Shown: one piece after another, positions 36,986 through 45,533 of the stretch
Position numbering within the stretch: the stretch's first letter is position 1
How the letters are laid out: every line of letters begins with the position of its first letter
From: Alphaproteobacteria bacterium
GTDB taxonomy: Bacteria > Pseudomonadota > Alphaproteobacteria > UBA8366
Length of the DNA: 64,000 bases
Direction: 5' to 3'
NCBI GenBank assembly: GCA_028281325.1
Contig: JANQKC010000018.1
Span: forward strand, 1-64,000
Program-made: the position numbers and the translations under genes
Notes under the pieces: generated by a model
What the model saw: the letters and a program-made list of their open reading frames with translations, nothing else
What the model was told of the DNA's origin: nothing
Database searches by the model: none

Positions 36986-37348
36986 ATGAAAGATTTAGCG
37001 CCCGATATCTTCCGGCAACGCCTGATCATGGAAGGGTATTGGGGTATTCGCGTGGACGAACGGGCGGTGCGAAACTACTTGACCGGATTGGCCGCGACCG
37101 TCGGGTTAACCGCTTATGGCGAGCCGATCGTCTTCAGCCCGGCCTCCGGCGAAGGGCGGCCCGAGAACGCCGGCTTTGACGCCTTCCTGCCGTTGATCGA
37201 CAGCGGTATCTCCGGTTACTTCTGGTCCGCGTCGCGCTTCCTTTCGGTCGTACTCTATAGCTGCACGCCGTTCGAAACCGACGCGGCCGTCGCCTACACG
37301 CGGGAATACTTCGGTGTCGAGGGCGAGATCGCGCAGATGACGCTGTGA
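36986..37348 (+). CDS. SpeD/AdoMetDC-like small protein lacking the catalytic motif
   Basis: 120 residues; ATG 36986 follows GGAGGTG at ideal distance. The pattern GISGYFWSASRFLSVVLYSC then FETDAAVAYTREYFG resembles the S-adenosylmethionine decarboxylase fold (SGVVVIAESHLxIHTWPE...DxxTCG...A...F). The self-processing Glu-Ser-His of that family is not preserved: the aligned segment reads SASRF. It would therefore not form the pyruvoyl cofactor. It may be a ligand-binding derivative. Assignment is by pattern recognition only; function unknown. Confidence 0.6.
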   Translation: MKDLAPDIFRQRLIMEGYWGIRVDERAVRNYLTGLAATVGLTAYGEPIVFSPASGEGRPENAGFDAFLPLIDSGISGYFWSASRFLSVVLYSCTPFETDAAVAYTREYFGVEGEIAQMTL

Positions 37349-37381
37349 CAGGCTGGACGCCAGCCTGCCGGCACGACAGGC

Positions 37382-38059
37382 TTAACGGTCGAGAATCGGT
37401 TGCAGCAGACGCGGAATCAATCCGGAAAAGCGCAGCGGCGCATCGGTGACGATCAGGGCAAGGCACGGTCCGTCGGCGTGGATCACCGGCTGGTGATCGA
37501 CGGCCGGGTCGGCCAGTTCCACGTCACCGCGGATGAAATGTTTCCCTCCATCGGTGAACCCGCCTTCAAGCACAAGCGTCATCTCCTCGCCATGATGCCC
37601 ATGGTGGGGAACCACCGTTTCCGGGGCCAGTTTCAGAAGATACGCGCTCGAAGCGCTGTCCCCGGCATTCATCGCCAAGGTATGACGGTGGATTCCGGGA
37701 GCGACACGGCGCCAGGACACGCTCTCCGCCGATCCGTGGGCGAGGTAATCCCGCAGCGGTCGCGGGATCGACGTGTCGGTGCCGGCAACCAAGGGGGCTG
37801 ATGTGGCATCGCCAAACGCGATCGCGTCGTCCGGCTCGTCCAGGCGATCCAACACGCCTTGCAGCGCATCGGCCGACATGGCCGCGGATGGCGTAGCATC
37901 GATCAATGCGCCGCCCAGTGTTTCGGCCTTCTCGACGATGCCACGGCAGCGTGGGCAGAACGCGAGATGCGTCGCGATCAACAGGGATTGCGCTTCGTTG
38001 GTGTTGCCTGCGCCATATTCAAGCAACAAGTCGTCGGTAGGGTGATGGCGGGCGTTCAT
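37382..38059 (-). CDS. chrR: ChrR-type cupin anti-sigma factor
   Basis: 225 residues. The N-terminal zinc anti-sigma (ZAS) domain carries MNARHHPTDDLLLEYGAG and HLAFCPRCRG (H-x3-C-x2-C). The C-terminal cupin has HHGHHGEEMTLVLEGGFTDG and GDVELADPAVDHQPVIHADG. ChrR proteins hold an ECF sigma factor inactive and release it in response to singlet oxygen or organic peroxide; the cupin domain is needed for that response. Its ATG overlaps the stop of the upstream sigma gene by four bases (ATGA), so the pair is translationally coupled. Confidence 0.94.
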   Translation of the reverse strand: MNARHHPTDDLLLEYGAGNTNEAQSLLIATHLAFCPRCRGIVEKAETLGGALIDATPSAAMSADALQGVLDRLDEPDDAIAFGDATSAPLVAGTDTSIPRPLRDYLAHGSAESVSWRRVAPGIHRHTLAMNAGDSASSAYLLKLAPETVVPHHGHHGEEMTLVLEGGFTDGGKHFIRGDVELADPAVDHQPVIHADGPCLALIVTDAPLRFSGLIPRLLQPILDR

Positions 38060-38637
38060 CGCTCGTCTCCAAGTGTTTGACGCACGCGGGCAAAGGCCAG
38101 CCGGATGCGCGATTTGACCGTGCCCAGCGGCAAGCCAAGCTCATCCGCGATTTCGCTGTGCGGTTTGTCTTCGAAAAAGGAAAGCATGATCGCCTTCTTT
38201 TGGTCTGGCGGCAGCAGGTCGATGGCCGCGCGGACACGGGCTCCTTCCTGATTCGTTTGTATCTGATGGTCCGCGGCCGGGTCGGCCTCGCGAACCAAGG
38301 CGGGGTCTTCGGGGTCGAATTCCGGGCGTCGCTCCCGTCGGATACGATCGATGCGCAAGTTTCTCGCGATCCGAAATATCCACGTACTCGGTGCGGCAAC
38401 GGCCGGGTCGAACAGATGCGCCTTGCGCCAAACGCGCAAGAGCGTTTCCTGCGCCAATTCCTCGGCCGTCTCGTTGTTCGCGCCATGCCGCATGAGATAC
38501 GCTTTCACCCGAGGGGCAAAATGCTCGAATAATTGGGAAAACGCGGCTCTATCCTTGCGCTCCGAAATCGCGACCATCATGGTCACGAGATCGGGCGTCC
38601 CGGCGGCCGGCTCGGCAGATCGGGAGGCTTGGCTCAT
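38056..38637 (-). CDS. rpoE: ECF sigma factor, RpoE (ChrR partner) type
   Basis: 193 residues from ATG 38637; an ATG at 38724 would give 222 residues but lies at the predicted transcription start, so it would be leaderless. Region 2: FSQLFEHFAPRVKAYLMRHG, AEELAQETLLRVWRKAHLFD, STWIFRIARNLRIDRIRRER. Region 4: DLLPPDQKKAIMLSFFEDKP and HSEIADELGLPLGTVKSRIR. This matches the ECF11-type factor of alphaproteobacteria that pairs with ChrR. It is followed by chrR. A promoter with TGATCC-N18-TATGAA precedes it, which fits autoregulation. It probably drives the two lipid/membrane operons to the right and rpoH at 18.4 kb. Confidence 0.92.
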   Translation of the reverse strand: MSQASRSAEPAAGTPDLVTMMVAISERKDRAAFSQLFEHFAPRVKAYLMRHGANNETAEELAQETLLRVWRKAHLFDPAVAAPSTWIFRIARNLRIDRIRRERRPEFDPEDPALVREADPAADHQIQTNQEGARVRAAIDLLPPDQKKAIMLSFFEDKPHSEIADELGLPLGTVKSRIRLAFARVRQTLGDER

Positions 38638-38729
38638 GCGCACGATGCCCCGTCTGACCTGCCTTGGCGGCGGCGGGTCGAACCGAAGCGTAGGAATTTG
38701 TTCAATTGCGGCTGTAGCGTCCATGACCT

Positions 38730-38759
38730 TTCATACGCATGGTGGGTCACGGTGGATCA
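38730..38759 (-). promoter_or_regulatory. Sigma-E promoter candidate for rpoE-chrR
   Basis: On the minus strand TGATCC (38759-38754), 18 bases, then TATGAA (38735-38730). The bases before the -10 are GCG, as in the other three sites (always CG before TA). It lies upstream of rpoE and implies positive autoregulation. Confidence 0.7.
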
Positions 38760-38835
38760 CTCCTCTCGTCATAAGTTTGTCAATTCCAACGCCGCGCTGA
38801 CATATTGCGACCTTTATTCTTAACGGGTGGCGCGA

Positions 38836-38865
38836 TGATCCAATCTCCGAAAACAAACGTAGACG
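38836..38865 (+). promoter_or_regulatory. Sigma-E promoter candidate for the FAD-oxidoreductase operon
   Basis: TGATCC (38836-38841), 18 bases, then TAGACG (38860-38865), preceded by ACG. About 80 bases before the ATG of the five-gene operon. The -10 is the least conserved of the four (TAGAC), yet it keeps TA and the spacing. Confidence 0.6.
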
Positions 38866-38943
38866 GACTCAATACGATGACAAACGGTATGACAACCCGT
38901 TGCGTTGACCTTCCTGACAGGCGCTTAAGGATACTCAAGTAAA

Positions 38944-40323
38944 ATGCCCTGGGATGCACGAATTCAGTCGTCCGACCCATCCGGCTCGGCGGCGCCCCGG
39001 AAAATTGCCGTGGTTGGCGGCGGAATTTCCGGATTGTCATGCGCCTGGCTGCTTGGCCAGCGTCACGCGGTTACGCTTTTCGAACAAAACGCCTACCCGG
39101 GCGGACATTCGAATACGGTAGAGGTCGACGGACCCGACGGAGCGGTCGCCGTGGATACCGGCTTCATCGTCTACAACGAGGTCAACTACCCCAATCTGGT
39201 CGCCCTGTTCGACCACCTTTCGGTGCCGACGGCTGACAGCGATATGTCTTTCGCGGTGTCGGTCGACGAAGGTGTGCTGGAATATGCGGGCACCGACCTC
39301 AATGGGTTGTTCGCGCAGCGTCGCAACCTAGTCCGCCCTCGGTTCTGGCGCATGATCGCCGACATCGTCCGATTCTATCGGGAAGCGCCGTCACTGTTGG
39401 ACGATCCGGCGGCCGAAACGCTGACGCTCGGCGACTATTTGGACGCGAACCGCTACAGCCAGACATTCATCGATGACCACCTTCTTCCGATGGCGGCGGC
39501 GATCTGGTCTGCGCCGGTCGACGAGATGCGGCGGCACCCGGCGCATGCTTTTGTCCGGTTCTGCGCGAGCCATGGATTGCTGAAAATCAGCGACCGGCCG
39601 CAATGGCGGACGGTTCGGGGCGGCAGCCGCGAATATGTGCGCCGGCTGCTCGCCGGATTCGATCATGACATGCGTCTGGCCGACCCCGTTGTCGCCATCG
39701 ACCGGCCCGGGGTCGGGGCCGTCATTCGAACGCAGTCGGGCCGTGTCGAAGAGTTCGATGCTGTCGTGCTGGCAACGCATGCGGATCAGGCGCTGGCGCT
39801 GCTGGCCGATGCGGACGGTGGCGAGCGCGATGTTCTCGGCGCCTTTCCCTATCAGGAAAATCTGGCGGTGCTGCACAGCGACCCGGCGATGATGCCCCGG
39901 CGGCGGGCCGTCTGGTCCAGTTGGAATTTCTTGAAATCCGCCGGGCAAGGCGAGCAAGATACGGTTTGCGTTTCGTATTGGATGAATCGTTTGCAACCGC
40001 TTGATACCGCCATGCCGCTCTTCGTGACGCTGAATGCCGATCGTCCGATTGCCGACGACAAGAGTCATCAGACCTTCCGGTATCATCATCCGGTCTTCGA
40101 TCATCGGTCTCCTGGCGCGCAACGGCGTATCTGGTCACTGCAGGGCAAGCGGGATACTTGGTTCTGCGGCAGCTATTGCGGCGCCGGGTTTCACGAGGAC
40201 GGTCTGCAGTCCGGTTTGGCGGTGGCCGAGTTGCTCGGTGGGGTTCGCCGGCCGTGGACGGTAGCGGACGAATCGGGCCGTATCGCGTTGCCCGCGGCAT
40301 CAGCCCTCGCGGATGCGGCATGA
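38944..40323 (+). CDS. Flavin amine-oxidase-like NAD(P)-binding protein, operon gene 1
   Basis: 459 residues. The FAD-binding Rossmann site is KIAVVGGGISGLSCAWLLGQ (GxGxxG) then VTLFEQNAYPGGHSNTVEVD. GFIVYNEVNYPNLVALFDHL and WSSWNFLKSAGQGEQDTVCV are typical of the short-chain phytoene-desaturase/amine-oxidase-like proteins always linked to DUF1365 and CFA-like genes. LQGKRDTWFCGSYCGAGFHE is the C-terminal FAD motif region. In Rhodobacter sphaeroides a homologous operon belongs to the sigma-E regulon, linked to membrane-lipid modification under singlet oxygen. The substrate here is inferred to be an unsaturated or methylated fatty acyl chain. The stop overlaps the next ATG. Confidence 0.93.
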   Translation: MPWDARIQSSDPSGSAAPRKIAVVGGGISGLSCAWLLGQRHAVTLFEQNAYPGGHSNTVEVDGPDGAVAVDTGFIVYNEVNYPNLVALFDHLSVPTADSDMSFAVSVDEGVLEYAGTDLNGLFAQRRNLVRPRFWRMIADIVRFYREAPSLLDDPAAETLTLGDYLDANRYSQTFIDDHLLPMAAAIWSAPVDEMRRHPAHAFVRFCASHGLLKISDRPQWRTVRGGSREYVRRLLAGFDHDMRLADPVVAIDRPGVGAVIRTQSGRVEEFDAVVLATHADQALALLADADGGERDVLGAFPYQENLAVLHSDPAMMPRRRAVWSSWNFLKSAGQGEQDTVCVSYWMNRLQPLDTAMPLFVTLNADRPIADDKSHQTFRYHHPVFDHRSPGAQRRIWSLQGKRDTWFCGSYCGAGFHEDGLQSGLAVAELLGGVRRPWTVADESGRIALPAASALADAA

Positions 40324-41108
40324 GCGCGCCCGACGGCTCGCTCTATTTCGGGCTGGTGACGCATCGCCGCAGCCGCCCGCGCGAGCACAAGCTTGCGTAC
40401 CGGGTCTATTCCTTCCTGATCGATTTGGACGCGTTGCCGGCGCTCGACCGGCGGCTCAAACTGTTTTCCCATAATCGCTGGAACCTGTTCAGTTTCTACG
40501 ATCGGGACCACGGCGATCATAGCGGCCGGCCGTTACGGCAATGGGTCGACGACCAACTTCGCCGCGCGGGACTGGATTTGTCCGGTGGTTCGGTGAAGGT
40601 GCTGTGTTTCCCGCGGGTGCTTGGGTACGCCTTCAACCCGATCAGCGTCTATTTCTGTTACCGCGCGGACGGTGAACTCGCCGCCGTCTTGTATGAAGTG
40701 CACAACACTTTCGGCGAGAGCCACAGCTACCTGATCCCGGTGGATCGGCCGGCGGACAAGGTGATCCGGCAGTCTTGCGACAAGGGGTTCTACGTCTCGC
40801 CCTTCATCGATATGGAGGCGCGCTATGATTTCAAACTGGTGCCGCCGGGCAACCGATTGGCCTTGGTCATCGATCAGGCCGATAACGCGGGTCCGTTGCT
40901 GACCGCCTCGATCGTCGGTCGCCGCGCCACGCTGACCGACCGCGCCCTCGCCGCCGCCTTTTTCCGAATCCCGTTGGTGACGCTCAAGGTCATCGCCGGC
41001 ATTCATTGGGAAGCGCTGGCGTTGTGGCGCAAGGGCGCCCGCTACCACAGTCGGCCCGCGCCGCCGGCGGAACCGGTCACCATCGTGATGAACGCAGAAT
41101 CCTCATAA
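40320..41108 (+). CDS. DUF1365 family protein, operon gene 2
   Basis: 262 residues; ATG 40320 overlaps the previous stop as ATGA. Family signatures: YFGLVTHRRSRPREHKLAYR-VYSF, LFSHNRWNLFSFYDRDHGD, VLCFPRVLGYAFNPISVYFC, YEVHNTFGESHSYLIPVD and KGFYVSPFIDMEARYDF. DUF1365 proteins are nearly always encoded with the FAD protein and CFA-like methyltransferase, and the function is linked to fatty-acid modification but not settled. The open frame continues upstream to 40158 but that part overlaps gene 1. Confidence 0.93.
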   Translation: MSAPDGSLYFGLVTHRRSRPREHKLAYRVYSFLIDLDALPALDRRLKLFSHNRWNLFSFYDRDHGDHSGRPLRQWVDDQLRRAGLDLSGGSVKVLCFPRVLGYAFNPISVYFCYRADGELAAVLYEVHNTFGESHSYLIPVDRPADKVIRQSCDKGFYVSPFIDMEARYDFKLVPPGNRLALVIDQADNAGPLLTASIVGRRATLTDRALAAAFFRIPLVTLKVIAGIHWEALALWRKGARYHSRPAPPAEPVTIVMNAESS

Positions 41109-41125
41109 GCAAGAAGGCACCTCCA

Positions 41126-42373
41126 ATGCACCCGTATAAGAAAACGTCGCAAGCACAGGCCATCACGTCGGACACCGGCATACCGCTCTCCTTCGCCGTG
41201 TGGGACCCGTGGGCGGCGGGCCTGATCCGGGCGTTCCAGCATCTCAACTGCGGCCGCCTGTTGCTGGAATTGTGGGACGGGCGCGAAATGGTTTTCGAGG
41301 CGCCGCAGGACGGGCCGTCGGCCCATCTCCGGTTCAACTCCCGGCGGGGCGTGCGTCGGCTTGCGTTCGGGGGCGACGTGGGGTTTGCCGAGGCGTATAT
41401 GGCCGGGGAGTGCGATAGCCGCGATCTGGTCGCCTTGGTGGAACTGTTCGCCCGCAATTTGGCGACGGTGGACTCGAAACTTTCCGGCACCGCCGCCGCC
41501 GGCCTGTGGAATCGGATTTGCCATGTCTTGAAGCCGAACTCGCGGCGCGGCAGCCGCAAGAATATCGCGTATCATTACGATCTCGGCAACGGCTTCTACG
41601 AGCAATGGCTCGACCCGAGCATGACCTATTCGTCCGCATTGTATGAAGACGGCGTCACCGATCTGGTCGAGGCGCAACAGCACAAATACCGCCGCGTCGC
41701 GGACCTGCTCGACCTCAGCCCGGGGCAGCATGTTCTTGAAATTGGCTGTGGCTGGGGCGGCTTTGCGGAATATGTCGCGCGCGACCATGGCTGCCGGGTG
41801 ACGGGTCTCACGCTATCCCACGAACAGCATGCCTACGCGACCGACCGGATTGCCCGCGCCGGGCTGCAGGACCGGGTCGAGATTCGCCTGCAGGATTATC
41901 GCGACGTGCCGGGCCGGTTCGATCGGATCGCCTCGATCGAGATGTTCGAAGCGGTGGGCGAGAAGAACTGGCCGACCTACTTCGAGACCATACGCGACCG
42001 CCTTGCGCCATCGGGAAATGCCGTGTTGCAGGTCATCTCGATCGCCGAAGGCCGATACGAGCAGTACCGCACCGGGGCCGATTTCATCCAGCGTTATATC
42101 TTCCCCGGCGGCATGCTGCCGACCCCGTCGCTTCTGGAGAAGCAGTCGGAGCGGGCGGGACTTCGCGTGCGCCACGCCAACCGGTTCGGCGACTCGTATC
42201 GCAAGACCCTGGCCGAATGGAGCGTCGCCTTCGAATCGGCATGGCCGCGGGTGCAGGCGCTTGGCTATGACGAACGGTTCCGTCGGATGTGGCGCTACTA
42301 TTTGGCATACTGCGAGGCCGGATTCCGTGTCGGCACCATCGACGTCGGCCATTATAAACTCGTGCACGGCTGA
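41126..42373 (+). CDS. cfa: Cyclopropane-fatty-acid-synthase-like methyltransferase, operon gene 3
   Basis: 415 residues from ATG 41126. SAM motif: HVLEIGCGWGGFAEYVARDH, preceded by KNIAYHYDLGNGFYEQWLDP and SMTYSSALYED, characteristic of CFA/MMA synthases. GRFDRIASIEMFEAVGEKNW and YIFPGGMLPTPSLLEKQ are later family motifs. It methylates or cyclopropanates unsaturated acyl chains in membrane phospholipids with SAM. Within the sigma-E operon it fits a role in membrane protection, perhaps towards furan or branched fatty acids as reported for the Rhodobacter sigma-E response; that link is inference. Confidence 0.95.
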   Translation: MHPYKKTSQAQAITSDTGIPLSFAVWDPWAAGLIRAFQHLNCGRLLLELWDGREMVFEAPQDGPSAHLRFNSRRGVRRLAFGGDVGFAEAYMAGECDSRDLVALVELFARNLATVDSKLSGTAAAGLWNRICHVLKPNSRRGSRKNIAYHYDLGNGFYEQWLDPSMTYSSALYEDGVTDLVEAQQHKYRRVADLLDLSPGQHVLEIGCGWGGFAEYVARDHGCRVTGLTLSHEQHAYATDRIARAGLQDRVEIRLQDYRDVPGRFDRIASIEMFEAVGEKNWPTYFETIRDRLAPSGNAVLQVISIAEGRYEQYRTGADFIQRYIFPGGMLPTPSLLEKQSERAGLRVRHANRFGDSYRKTLAEWSVAFESAWPRVQALGYDERFRRMWRYYLAYCEAGFRVGTIDVGHYKLVHG

Positions 42374-42390
42374 CGGCCCGGGCGGCACCC

Positions 42391-43743
42391 GTGACAGCGC
42401 TTAACACTCCGCCGGCCGGCCCCCTGTCGCGAAGCACCGTGCTGCGCTATGCCTTGCCTGGGTTCGCGCTCGCGATCCCGACGATTCCCGTCTACGTCTT
42501 TCTACCAACCTATTACGCCGAAACCGTCGGTATCGGCCTCGCGGCGACCGGCGGGTTGATGCTGGCGGCGCGGATTTTCGATGTGGTGAGCGATCCCTTG
42601 ATCGGGCTGGCGAGCGACCGCGTTTCCACCCGATGGGGTCGCCGTAAACCCTGGGTCGTTTTGGGCGGCGTCATCGCGGCGTTCGCCTTGCTGGCCCTTT
42701 TCCATCCGCCTGCCGGCGCGACCGGACTCTACCTGCTGATCGGCACGGTCGCCCTTTATACGGGATGGACCATGCTCGCCATTCCCTATTTCGCTTGGGG
42801 GGCGGAGCTGTCCGGCGACTACCATGAACGCAGCGGCGTCACTGGCGCGCGCGAAGGTGCGATGCTGCTCGGGATACTTTTCGCCGGGTCGATCCCGGCG
42901 GCCGCGGCCGCGATGGGGTTTCCCGAATCGACGGCATTGTCGGCGATCGCGTGGCTTGCCGTCCTCGCCGGCATTCCCGCCATTTTCATTTTGGTCAAGA
43001 CGGTGCCGGAACCGCCGCCGCGGCCGTCCGCCGACCAGCGGTTGACGTGGCGCGGGGTGGCGCTGGTGATGCGCAACCGTCCTTTCGTTCGCTTGCTCGG
43101 CGCGTGGTTCGTCAACGGCCTGGCGAACGGCCTGCCGTCGGTGCTCTTTCCGCTGTACCTGGCGCATGGCATTGCCGCGAGCGAGCTTGAACGCGGCGTC
43201 CTGATTCTCTTGTACTTCGCCTGCGCGGTCTTCGCGATTCCCGCTTGGCTCGCCGCTGCCCGGCGCTATGGCAAGCACCGTGTCTGGTGCGCCGCGATGA
43301 TCGCGGCCTGCGCGGCTTTCGCTTGGGTGCCGTTGCTCGATCCGGGGCAGGTCATCGCCTTCGGCGTGATCTGCATCGTGACCGGCATGGCGCTTGGCGC
43401 GGATCTGGCGCTGCCGCCGGCGATGCAGGCCGATATCGTCGACCTGGACACCTTGCGGTCGGGCCAGGAACGCGCGGGACTGTTCTTCGCCTTGTGGAGC
43501 ATGGTGACGAAACTGGCGCTCGCCGCGGCGGTCGGTATCGGCTTTCCGGCGCTGGCCTACTTCGGTTTCGACACGGCGAACCCGGGAAGCGGCCAAGGAA
43601 TCTTTGCCCTGGTGGTGATCTATGCCTGGGTTCCTGTCGTATTGAAAATAGGCGCTATTGCATTGGTGTGGGGGCATCCAATGACGGCCCGCCGCCAGCG
43701 GATCGTACGGCGGCGGCTCGAAAGCCTCGCACAGCGGCGATAA
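42391..43743 (+). CDS. GPH-type MFS transporter, operon gene 4
   Basis: 450 residues with about 12 membrane helices. Starts at GTG 42391. The loop VVSDPLIGLASDRVSTRWGR-RKPWV carries the MFS signature (D-x2-R-R-x-RKP) typical of the GPH/MFS_2 sugar-cation symporter family. The second half repeats the pattern (QADIVDLDTLRSGQERAGLF). Found in the same operon as DUF1365 and CFA-like genes in several alphaproteobacteria. It may move a lipid or its precursor across the membrane; substrate unknown. Follows cfa by 17 bases. Confidence 0.92.
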   Translation: MTALNTPPAGPLSRSTVLRYALPGFALAIPTIPVYVFLPTYYAETVGIGLAATGGLMLAARIFDVVSDPLIGLASDRVSTRWGRRKPWVVLGGVIAAFALLALFHPPAGATGLYLLIGTVALYTGWTMLAIPYFAWGAELSGDYHERSGVTGAREGAMLLGILFAGSIPAAAAAMGFPESTALSAIAWLAVLAGIPAIFILVKTVPEPPPRPSADQRLTWRGVALVMRNRPFVRLLGAWFVNGLANGLPSVLFPLYLAHGIAASELERGVLILLYFACAVFAIPAWLAAARRYGKHRVWCAAMIAACAAFAWVPLLDPGQVIAFGVICIVTGMALGADLALPPAMQADIVDLDTLRSGQERAGLFFALWSMVTKLALAAAVGIGFPALAYFGFDTANPGSGQGIFALVVIYAWVPVVLKIGAIALVWGHPMTARRQRIVRRRLESLAQRR

Positions 43744-43760
43744 CGGCGCTTGGATCGGAA

Positions 43761-44354
43761 ATGATGAAGCTGAAACTGACCGCCTTGGTACTTGGTCTGC
43801 TAACCCTTACGGGATGTGATGGAATGGACGCGAAACAATTCGAAAACGAGGGACCGCGCTTGATCCTGGAAGATTATTTCCAGGGCATAACCAACGCGTC
43901 GGGAATCTTCGTCGACCGTTTCGGCACGTTGCGTCGCCAGTTTACGGTCAAGATCGATGGGACATGGGACGGCAAGGAGTTGATCCTTGACGAAGACTTT
44001 TCCTATAGCGACGGTGAGAAGGAGCGCCGTATCTGGCGGATCACGAAGCTCGACGACAACACCTATCAGGGTCGGGCCGACGATGTGATCGGCGTCGCAA
44101 CCGGCAAGACCTTCGGGAATGCCCTGAACTGGCGTTACGATCTCGATCTGAAGGTCAGTGAAAGTTCGTACAAGGTGCACTTCAACGATTGGATGTTTCT
44201 GCAGGCCGATGGCGTGCTCCTGAATAAAGCCGTCATCAGCAAATGGGGCATCACCATCGGGACGGTCTTCATCTCTTTTTCGCGGGCCCAGGCCGGCGCG
44301 GCCACCTTGGAAGAGCCTAATTTCGTCCCACGCGTCGTCGCAAAAGCCGGATAA
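43761..44354 (+). CDS. DUF3833 lipoprotein, operon gene 5
   Basis: 197 residues from ATG 43761. A lipobox, LGLLTLTGCDGMD, ends the signal peptide (Cys near residue 19), so it is a lipoprotein. Body: GPRLILEDYFQGITNASGIF, VDRFGTLRRQFTVKIDGTWD, EDFSYSDGEKERRIWRITKL, MFLQADGVLLNKAVISKWGI. These are typical of DUF3833, again always linked to the sigma-E membrane operon. Its last 38 bases overlap the tail of the convergent SnoaL-like gene. Possibly a lipocalin-like periplasmic lipid carrier; not established. Confidence 0.92.
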   Translation: MMKLKLTALVLGLLTLTGCDGMDAKQFENEGPRLILEDYFQGITNASGIFVDRFGTLRRQFTVKIDGTWDGKELILDEDFSYSDGEKERRIWRITKLDDNTYQGRADDVIGVATGKTFGNALNWRYDLDLKVSESSYKVHFNDWMFLQADGVLLNKAVISKWGITIGTVFISFSRAQAGAATLEEPNFVPRVVAKAG

Positions 44355-44784
44355 CCGAGCCGACAACGGGCAGGAGTTCGTAAAAGTTCCGCCCGGCGTC
44401 CCAATGGTCGATATGCGCGGCCACCCGCCCGTCGGCGGCGAGACGAATCTCGCTCATCCCGGCAACGTCCCAATCCCGGTTCGACAAGGCGCGAAGCTTC
44501 CCGGTCAGCCGCCAGCACAGTAGCCAAACAGCGTCGTCCCGTGTGTCTTTTGCGCGGTACGTCACTTTAAAAGCCGGGTTGTCCAGCTCCCCGAACATGC
44601 GATGAAAAATCGCATGCATCGCCTCGACGCCGGTGACGTCATTGAACGGATCCGTGAACCGCACGTCGGGCGTCACGATATCGGCCAGCCGGTCCAGCGT
44701 GTCCGGGCGGAGCGTCTCGAAGAACTCAATGTAGCCGTCGATTGCCTTCGCTTGTTCCGCAGGGACCGGGTCCGCCTCGGTCAT
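44317..44784 (-). CDS. SnoaL/NTF2-like protein, stress operon B gene 3
   Basis: 155 residues from ATG 44784, overlapping the preceding SDR stop as ATGA. SnoaL/NTF2-like fold: IDGYIEFFETLRPDTLDRLA, DIVTPDVRFTDPFNDVTGVE, AMHAIFHRMF, VTYRAKDTRDDAVWLLCWRL and HIDHWDAGRNFYELLPVVGS. These small alpha+beta barrels bind hydrophobic ligands or catalyse isomerisation. Third gene of the minus-strand operon led by the DUF6134-like gene, convergent with the DUF3833 gene (38-base overlap). Confidence 0.88.
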   Translation of the reverse strand: MTEADPVPAEQAKAIDGYIEFFETLRPDTLDRLADIVTPDVRFTDPFNDVTGVEAMHAIFHRMFGELDNPAFKVTYRAKDTRDDAVWLLCWRLTGKLRALSNRDWDVAGMSEIRLAADGRVAAHIDHWDAGRNFYELLPVVGSVIRLLRRRVGRN

Positions 44785-45533
44785 CGCACGAGCCGCCGCG
44801 TGAGCAGGAAATAGACGGCATACGGTAGGCAGCGGGCGAGTTTCAGCCCCCAAATGAATCGGCGCGGGAAGCTGATCTCGAAACTGCGCCGGGCCAGGCC
44901 TTTGGCGATCCGGTCGGCGGCGTCCTCCGGTTCCATCCGGAACGGCATGAGAAAGTCGTTCTTGTCGGTCAGCGGCGTGCGGACGAATCCCGGGTTGATC
45001 ACCGTCATGGCGATGTTGGCCTTGTCCAACTCGGGCTTGAGCGACTCGCACATGTTGATGAGCGCCGCCTTGGTTGCGCCATAGGCGGAGGCGTAAGGCA
45101 GGCCCCGATACCCGGCGACGGAGGACACGACCGCGATGTGGCCGCGCCGGCGGGAGCGGAAGCGCGGCAGCATCGCCTCGATGCCATAGACGACGCCCAT
45201 GACGTTCACCTCGATCAATTTCTCGAAAATGTCGCTGGAGAATTCGTCGGCGCTCATTTTGTGATGCGTACCGGCGTTCAGGACGGCGATGTTGATCGGA
45301 CCGATCTGGGCCTCGATGGCCGCCGCGGTTTTCGCAACGGCATCGCGATCGGTCACGTCGAGCGGGAAGGGATAAATCTCGCCGCGGCGGGTCGCCGCCA
45401 TGGCGGCCACCTCCGCGAGCCGCCCTTCGCGCCGGCCGCTGATCGCGACCTTCGCGCCGTCGTCGCACAAGCGCAGGGCCAGCGCCCGGCCAATGCCCTC
45501 GCTGCCCCCGGTAATCCAAACGGTTTGATTCAT
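44781..45533 (-). CDS. Short-chain dehydrogenase, stress operon B gene 2
   Basis: 250 residues from ATG 45533, coupled to the upstream stop (ATGA). NAD(P) site WITGGSEGIGRALALRLCDD (TGxxxGxG), VLNAGTHHKMSADEF (NAG), active site SSVAGYRGLPYASAYGATKA (Tyr-x3-Lys) and PGFVRTPLTDKNDF. It reduces or oxidises a carbonyl or hydroxyl, substrate unknown. SDRs occur in the same sigma-E-controlled membrane-lipid neighbourhood of other alphaproteobacteria. It lies between the DUF6134-like gene and the SnoaL-like gene. Confidence 0.94.
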   Translation of the reverse strand: MNQTVWITGGSEGIGRALALRLCDDGAKVAISGRREGRLAEVAAMAATRRGEIYPFPLDVTDRDAVAKTAAAIEAQIGPINIAVLNAGTHHKMSADEFSSDIFEKLIEVNVMGVVYGIEAMLPRFRSRRRGHIAVVSSVAGYRGLPYASAYGATKAALINMCESLKPELDKANIAMTVINPGFVRTPLTDKNDFLMPFRMEPEDAADRIAKGLARRSFEISFPRRFIWGLKLARCLPYAVYFLLTRRLVR

